A stretch of 64,000 nucleotides of DNA from the NCBI GenBank assembly GCA_017654935.2, contig CM065703.1, forward strand, positions 37,711,278-37,775,277, given 5' to 3'. The notes beneath the pieces are model-generated. The model did not search any database. It was given only the letters and a program-made list of their open reading frames with translations, and was not told where the DNA came from. Shown here piece after piece: positions 1-8,525 of this stretch (position 1 is the stretch's first letter; the number at the start of each line of letters is the position of its first letter). The translations under genes and the position numbers were made by a program. The stretch is from Phymorhynchus buccinoides. Lineage: Eukaryota > Mollusca > Gastropoda > Neogastropoda > Raphitomidae.

Positions 1-33
1 ATCCATTCATAATAATAGATACTCACATGCATA

Positions 34-375
<342 letters not shown>

Positions 376-1813
376 CACATACAGCTAGAGTGATTTGCTT
401 TAATTGGTACTTGCGGCTTTGAACCTCAAGTGAACCGGAAGTTAGGTTTTTGTTATTGCTTCCACACATAGCCTAGGAGTAGTGAAGAAAAATCGCACTT
501 TCATAAGTGAAAATTAGGGCCTAATTTTGTTCTGTTGTGTGATCTAAAAAGGTTTGGAGATGTTTCTTTGTTGCGATCGAATGAATATAAGGCCAAATTG
601 AGGCATGGGCTGAACAGTGTGGCATGCGTTTTAACCCATCGAAATGCACCATCCAGATCCTTGAAGTTTTAGTTTCTCACTTTCTGAGCCAAGTTTCTCA
701 GTTTGAGTTTCTGAGATCAAGTTGTGATCACATTCTGATTCTCAGTGATTCTCCGCTCTGATTCACTGTAAATCCACATTGTGCATTCACTGCATTGTCA
801 CGATTGTGTTGCAGTGTATTAGTTTATAGAGTCAGAGTGTACAGTTACTTACTACAGTAGCCAATAGCTTGAATAGGTAGGGTGGTTATAAAAATTAATA
901 TTTTTTTTAACTTTTTGTCAAATCCTAATGAAATTTATGTCATTGGAAAGAGCCCGACAAGACCTTTAAAATGATACCCAAATGATCAAAATCGGTCAAA
1001 AATTGAGAAAGTTACGACGTTTTAAAATGATAGCTTTTTTTACATGAGCTATATAAGAAAATTTTGATCAAGGTTACCGGCCCTTACTGTATCAATGTTT
1101 GGATGAATAAAACAGCCATAACTTTTCTCTTTTTTTTACCAATAAACAAAGCATTGGTACCAAAATAAAGCTTATTCAAAGGGGCAACATCAACCCCAAA
1201 CATTAGACAGATTAGGCCTAAGCTTTTTGTGTGACTCACAAGATCGTAACATCAACGTGAGCATGACAGAAAACATGTCGGACAGGCTTCGACGTAACAC
1301 CTCCCGACTTGTGGAGACCTTGAGCAGCATTGAGATTTATTCTAGATGCACCAAATTTGGTGTACTTGTAGAAAAATAATTAAATGTAACTAAGCATTTG
1401 TTTAAAAAAATTATGTAATTACCGTTCAGAAATGATAAACGAATGAATTGGACCCAAATATTGGATCGCTTGTCTCTCGCGATCGGCCGTCTTCGCGTAA
1501 AAAAACAGATCGTTCCCATGAATGACCGAGTAGGTGTCTGCTTCCCGAAAGAAAGAAACTCGGATGGTCAGCGCCAAGAATAACCATTCTCAGTGATAAA
1601 AACAAGCAAAGGAAGTGACCGTTTGGCACATTGCCAAAATCGCGGTTCGGATTTTCAACGAGAAAAATCGCTACGGCTTGACCTAATTCCGTCGTTCCTA
1701 CAGTAGGCTTGTAGCTGACATTCACATTCACATTCAATGTCAGTAAGTTGAGTAACAAGTGATCTTGAAAATTAAGCATATTTTTTACGTGTGGTTTTAC
1801 AGTATTCTACTAG

Positions 1814-1815
<2 letters not shown>
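376..1815. other. unannotated non-coding stretch upstream of MLX
   Basis: I see no gene, no recognisable transposon end and no conserved protein in either strand. Frames are short and broken. The sequence is plain AT-rich DNA. It may be an upstream MLX intron or intergenic sequence. Confidence 0.5.

Positions 1816-1880
<65 letters not shown>
1816..1880. repeat. (CA)n microsatellite
   Basis: About 32 CA units in an uninterrupted run. Confidence 0.97.
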
Positions 1881-1881
<1 letters not shown>

Positions 1882-1942
1882 TTCGATCCTCGTTACATCA
1901 CTGCACCGGTGCACGCACACACTTTTTTCATACACTTGCAGG

Positions 1943-2166
1943 GCTCCAAGGGACCCCCCCCCCCCCATTTGAGGGTCTATGAAGCAATGGAATTCTTCAG
2001 GACCCTCTAAAAGAATGTGCAGGGTGTCCCAGGGATGCAGTAGAATAGAAAAATTCTTTTTAGCATTCGCTATGCCACTGTGTCCCTCTATCCCGCCTCT
2101 AGGACCCTATATTCTGTAAGTGAGTCCCTGGGACCCCTTGTTTTGCTGGACGATTGGAAGCCCTGC
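1943..2166. mobile_element. MITE, GGGCTCCCA-ended family (copy 1)
   Basis: It begins CAGGGCTCCAAGGGACC and ends with the inverted form TTGGAAGCCCTG. The interior matches the copies at 4219-4436 and 61775-62034, for example CCACTGTGTCCCTCTATCCCG against the same stretch in the others. It is non-autonomous with no coding capacity. This copy contains a C homopolymer in its left part. Confidence 0.85.
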
Positions 2167-2188
2167 TTGTGCTGTGTACAGTTAGTCA

Positions 2189-2355
2189 GGGGTGCATGTG
2201 GGTATGCCTGAAGCCTGAATTCAGGCAATTTGATGCTGCTTCAGGCAGCTGAGTGCATGAAGAAAGGGCTCTTTAACATGATATCATTCTTTTGTACATT
2301 GGGTTTCAGCTAGAAAGTTCGGGCAAAAGTTTTGGTCACTGCATGCACCCATGGT
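2189..2355. repeat. dispersed repeat, inverted partner of 26300-26490
   Basis: The segment around GGGGTGCATGTGGGTATGCC, with the phrase CCTGAATTCAGGCAATTTGA, recurs in reverse complement at 26300-26490. Both copies end at a TGCATGCACCCATG-type motif. The class is unknown. The copy lies just upstream of the first MLX exon seen. Confidence 0.7.
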
Positions 2356-2389
2356 TAGTATACATGTGTCAGGTTGTGTGTGTGTTCAG

Positions 2390-2525
2390 GCCATGGATAA
2401 CATCGACATCAAGATCGACACCTCCCCCACAGGCAACGGCCGGTTCAGCTTCTCCCGCACCAACAGCACCGGCTCCATCCCTGCCGGAGGGTGCACCTCC
2501 TCCGCCTCCTCGGCTCACAACACAG
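2390..2525 (+). CDS. MLX: MLX coding exon 1 (first seen)
   Basis: The exon follows a TGTGTTCAG acceptor at 2388-2389 and has its ATG at 2393. It encodes MDNIDIKID and then a Ser-rich stretch (SFSRTNSTGSI) that aligns with the SRANSIGS-type segment of vertebrate MLX. It ends ACAG/GTATTG in phase 1. The donor lies in a 32-bp tandem triplication. Confidence 0.88.
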
Positions 2526-4872
2526 GTATTGGCCTCTGCAACTAGGGTTATTAACAGGTATTGGCCTCTGCAACTAGGGTTATTAACAGGTATTGGCCTC
2601 TGCAACTAGGGTTATTAACCCTTTCACCGCCAGCCATTTTCCAGCAAAAAATGTCCATTAAGCTTAATAACAATAATAATAATAGTGAATCATTTATATA
2701 GCGCACTCCTCCACCAAATGTGGAGCTCTATGCGCTTAACAACAACAAAATTAAAAGCAAGAAATTCAACAACAAAACAAATAATCGCTCACACACATGC
2801 TAATAGGCATACACATACCCCCACCACCCCCACCCACGCAGGCACGCACGTACGCACATACACACACACTCACTCGGGCCTCGCTGGCATCAACATCATA
2901 AGTCATAAGTTTCTTTATTGTCCATTATTTTATACAGTTTCAGTTTGCCAAAAGGAGTTCACAAAGGAAATAGCTCCCTCCCCACCCCTTCAAAAATGGC
3001 AGGTCTTCTGTCATTCAGGTGTATAGGATCTTGGTGTTCTGATTGCCGTTTAGTTTTAACGAATTTTTTTTTTTTTAAAAAGAGTGCAGAATGTTTCCAA
3101 AAGAGTTAGTAAGAAAAGGTTTATTCACCAAAAGAAGTGTTTTGACCAAGTTTCGTATTTGGCTCAGTTCCACCTTTTAAGTCATAAGTTTACCATCACT
3201 CTTTAAAAAACAGTTGTTCTGATTGCCACAGCTTTTAAAACTACTGAACCAATCGTAATGAAAACCAACAGAATTGACCTAGAGATAGTATCCTTAACTC
3301 TTTTGCTGCCAGCCATTTTTCAGCCCCAAAAAACTTAGCTGGGTAGAGACATTTTTTTATCTGCAATATTGGGAATTACTCTGTGACATGTATAACATTA
3401 GGCCTATCCTTACCTCCCAAAATTAAGAAAATAGGGTCTTCAGATAACAGGCCCTGATTTGATGACTTTTAGTGACATAGGTGTTAAAACCATTGTGGTG
3501 CTAAGATGCGACATTGGCGGTGAAAGGGTTAAAAAAAAAAGGTGTTCTGATTGCCACAGCTTTTAAAACTACTGAACCAATTGTAATGAAAACCAACAGA
3601 ATTGACCTAGAGATAGTATCCTTAAATTAAAACATGGAATTTCGTTCTCTTAACAAGTAGACTATTTTAATATATTAAATTTTTTGCAATGATGATGAGG
3701 ACAGCGACACGAGCAAAACGGTGAACTACAGGGAGAGGCGCAGGGAGGCCCACACTGTGGCCGAGCAGAAAAGACGAGACGCCATCAAGGTGAACTGGGG
3801 CTGACATACATGTGCAATATTCCTGGGTGAAAGTAGTTTTGGGGTGGGGGGTGTTATCTTTCCTATATTTCACTGTCTTGGTAATCATTTTGTGAAGAGA
3901 TGGACGAGTGTGATGTGCCCCCGTCTCTGATATCTCTATCATCAGTCTATGTGCCCCCATCTCTATGTATGTGCTCTGCGTCCTATGGATTAGAGTAAGG
4001 GTTAGGGATAGGGTTAGGATCAAATAAGAGACGGAGACATATAAGACGGGGACACATAGAGACTGAAGGGCCAGCCTCGCTCATACGATTTTGAATGCGA
4101 TGCGATTTTGACGATGTGAGTCCTGAATCACGTGAAATTCATGTATTGGGTCTACTTGAGTATAGTGAGCGAAAATAGCAGAGTTATTTTTAGACGGAAG
4201 TATTTTCACGTGATTCATCAGGGCTCCCAGGGACCCCCATTTGGGGGTCTATGAAGCACTAAAATTCTACAGGACCCTCTAAAAGAATGTGCAGGGGGTC
4301 CCAGGGATGCACTAGAAAAATTATTTTTAGTAATCGCTATGCCACTGGGACCCTCTATCCCGCATCTAGGACCCTCTATGATGTAAGTGAAGGAGTCCCT
4401 GGGACCCCTTGTTTTGCGGGACGATTGGGAGCCCAGATTCATAACTCACATCATCAAAATCGCATCACATTTAGATGCAATTTGTGTATGTGTGGCTGGC
4501 CCTTGAGACACACAGAGATCTATACATTAGAGGCAGGGACTCATTGAGTCGGGGACATACAGAGACGGAGACACATGGAGTCGGGAACACATAGAGACGA
4601 GATTGGTGACACATTGATACACGGGACACACTGCTAGGTATTTAATTAGGTATTAGGTACTTTATAGTCACTGAGGCATCTCTGTGAAATTCGGGTTGCT
4701 CCCACCTGGAGAGCGTGTCGCAGACAGTGGCGCGCCACCCCATTTAAAAATAATAAATTTGCATGCAATTTTTGTGTGACTGATGAGGAAGGAGGGGGTG
4801 GGGGGTAAATTTTGACCAAATGACAACTTTTTCGTTGCCACTGGGATTAACGTGTGCTAAGTGCATGGACAC

Positions 4873-4906
<34 letters not shown>

Positions 4907-7900
4907 TCCACGTTCAGACCTGTAAGGCCTAGTGCAAAATCCCCCTGTACCCAGGTTCGAACTCGGGTTTGCTTGACACAAGGCGAACGCGATACCTCTG
5001 TGCCACTCTACACCGACCTAACGGTGGGCAACTGCTATTGTTTGTGGTGTGCAGAAAGGCTACGACGAGCTGATGACGATCGTCCCCACCTGCCACCAGC
5101 AGGACACCATCTCCTCCCAGAAGATGAGCAAAGCGGCCGTGCTGCAGAAATGTGAGACTCATGTCTACACCCATTCCCATCATTATCGTATTCTACAGAC
5201 TATAAAACACTAGAAAACAAAAACAAAAAACAGACAAAATTGACATAGCTGAAGCTGTTCAAACTATACCCCAATTTTTGTCTTCGTTTTAAAGACTTTA
5301 TGATCAAGGGCTGACAGTAAGATATCATAGAAAAACGTTTGTCGTCACTCATGTGTGACCCAGCACCACGAAAGCGACATTGAGATTCAAACTGACCATT
5401 AATAATAATAATAATAATGAAGAAAACTTATATAGCGCACATTCCAGGCTAGCTGCTCATGGCGCTTTACAAAAAAATAAATTTAATCAAATCACATCAA
5501 TACCCATGCCCGCACGCACACAAGCACACACACTGACGAACATAGCATATCATTTACACGCGCATGCACACATACATACAGTACATACATACATACGTAC
5601 GTACGTTCGTACATACATACATACACACAGACACAAACACACACACATCCCCACACACGTGCATAAGCACATGCCAGCGCGCGCATGCACACACACACTT
5701 TCTGTCTCCCAACTTTCCCATGCCATTCATCATCCACACACGCTTTCATTCTCACAATCCGATCATGGTGGACAGTAGTGTTCAGAGAATAGATGAGTTT
5801 TCAGGTTGGTTTTGAAAACCGACAGGGAGCCGGAATGTCTGAGAGACAGAGGGAGTTTGTTCCAAGTAGCTGGGGCCCGAAAAGAAAAGGATCTCTCGCC
5901 ATAAGTTTTCGTTTTAATTGAGGGAGGCTGTAGAATACGAGAATCAGAGATACGTTTGAAAACTTCAGACAATTCTCTTTCTAATGACACAGGAACCACT
6001 CTTTTATCTTTTTCCGTTGCAGAGTTATGAGCATTTAAAGTCAGTAGAGTGAGCGTCGGCAATTTTGGGAAAACACTGTAGCCTAGCTGAAGAAAATGCA
6101 TGATTGACCTAATCATTTTAAAACACTTATAAGACCATTTAGATACCATATTAAAGATTATCCTTTATAAATATGAAAAATAAGATGTTAGAGAACACAA
6201 AAATACCCATAACTCAAAATTGAACAAAATTGAGATTTTTGACTTGGCAAGCCTGTAGTGAGAAACTAGCCTAATGACTAAATGTCCCTTTCGTGGTCCT
6301 GGGTCACATATATGTCATGATTTCCAATTTGTTCCACATGTGCATACACACTCAACACAACACAACACAACCCCCACCCCCACACTAACACACCAAAAAC
6401 CATTGTTTAGTTAGGCCCGCCTCCCTCGTATATTTGACATACAGTGGAGTACTCTTAACACAAAATTCAGGGGACAAAGATTTTTTTTGTGTGTTAACCA
6501 TTATGCGTTAAGCATTTTCAACAAAATCGCAGTCAATAATGTCAGTCATAATACAGGCTTTCAGGGCTAGTGTAGGGCTGCTCTTGTGTTGGTAGGGCTC
6601 ATGGAAGTCATGTATTGTGGTGTTTCCGTTTTCCTTTCAGCCATCGACTACATGCAGTTTCTGACCCAGCAGAAGAAGAAGCAGGAAGATGAGCTGGACA
6701 ACCTCCGCAAGGAAGTCATGGCCCTGAAAATCATGAAGGCGTGAGTTTGCTCGTTATTTCTGTCCATTTTTTGTTGTTGTCTTTTGAAAAACAAATCTTT
6801 TAACTGTTGTTTTCTTTGTGTTTTTTTTAAATTGATGCTCACATTGCTTGATCTTAGTGCCCTCTTTTGACTTCACTGATCACAACATTAGAACAATGTG
6901 AAAACCCTTTCATCGCTAACCATTTTTTAGCCAAAACTTTCCATTAAACTTACCTGGGTAAAGAAAAGATTTCATATTCAATATTTAGGATTCTTTTGTG
7001 ACATCCATAAAATAGGGCCTATTCTTACCTCCCAAAATGAAGAACATAAGGTCACTGGATGCCAGACCCTCATTTGATGCCTTTCAGTGACATGGGTGTT
7101 GAATCATTGTGGTGCCAAGAGGCGACAGTTGCGATGAAAGGGTTAAACTGTTTAGAATTCTTTCAGAATTATGTTGTTTCTTTGAATCCCCGAATCAGAT
7201 ATGAATGGGGCCCAGTTAACTATAATGTGTGGTGTTTTATAATAATAACATTACATTTATGTAGTGCTTTACCTCAAATGAGCAGCACACACAGACAGAC
7301 ACAGACACACCCACATGCAAACAGTGATACACACACATGCGCGTGCATACATACGCACACACATGCACACAACACACACACATAGACACAGACTCGATCT
7401 TTATCTCAGATTCAGTCAATCAGTTTTGGCCAGGTATTGTGACTCTGTTGGAATTCTTTCAGACAGGGTCTCCGTTTTTCAATTTGATGGTCTGTTTGTG
7501 TGAATAACAATCGGAACTGACTGTGCCAAGTTCCCCCGTGGGGATACCGGGGATCTTTTGTACAAATAGTTCCCCCACCTTCTGGAAGTTCTGTGCTTGT
7601 AACTTCCTCTAATTCTGTCACTCTCTTTGACTCTGCCTTTTCCCTTTGCTTACTGTCATCTGCTATCTTTCTATCTCACTGGTCCATTCTCCTGCCTTTT
7701 TTCTATAAATTCTTACAAAGATTTCTTCAGCCGAAGTCGGACATGCTGGGCCTCACTATTTCTTAGTTAGGCGCATAACGGCAGCATGACGCATTTACGC
7801 TCATATGACAGGAAACTGTCTGAGCGAACGAAGAAGAAGAAGACTGTGCCAAGTTCTCCAACATGGCGTGTTGACCCAGACCAGGAATTTCGAGCACATG

Positions 7901-8494
7901 AACTCTGTTGAAATAAACAATCAAATTCTGAGTGATGCAAAGTAAGCCACAATGTGTGGGGTCTCCACCAGAAATACTACGAGCACATAATGAAAACCGT
8001 TCAAACTGTGTTGAAAATATATCAAAACTATTTGAGTTGTTTCAATAAAATAGGGAATGGTGGTTTATTTGAATCAAATATAAGAATGATGCCTTGTTAA
8101 CCCTAATGTTTAACCCTTTGACTGCCAGAGAAAATTAAGGAACAAATAATTGGGCAAACCATGCCATGAAAAAGACAACTGATAGAGACAATCTGGTAAT
8201 ATGGTCTGGGGATATAACTCTTTTGACTGTGCAAGAGCAAAAGCCGGCATATCAGGGTTATTCCTCTTCATCTGATGACATCATCAGTGATGTCATCAGG
8301 TCAGTACGTAATACGTTGGTGGCAGCCAAGGGGTTAATGTGATGCAAGGAATTACGAGCACATCGTGAAGACCATTCAAAATCTGTTGGATACTTTCAGA
8401 CAAGAGTGCGTGTGTTTAAATCAAATAGTGAATGGTAGCAAGTTAAGGGATTTTTACTCTCACTTTGCACTAGGCCTTACGGTCTGAATGTGGA

Positions 8495-8525
<31 letters not shown>

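Noticed and set aside
3990..4020. Interstitial telomere repeats (TTAGGG)
   Set aside because: Only two or three imperfect units; similar short traces at 24390 and 45150. Chance or repeat debris.
4940..5035. tRNA gene
   Set aside because: A/B-box-like motifs are present, but they are the head of a SINE with a conserved body; no clean cloverleaf or free 3' end.
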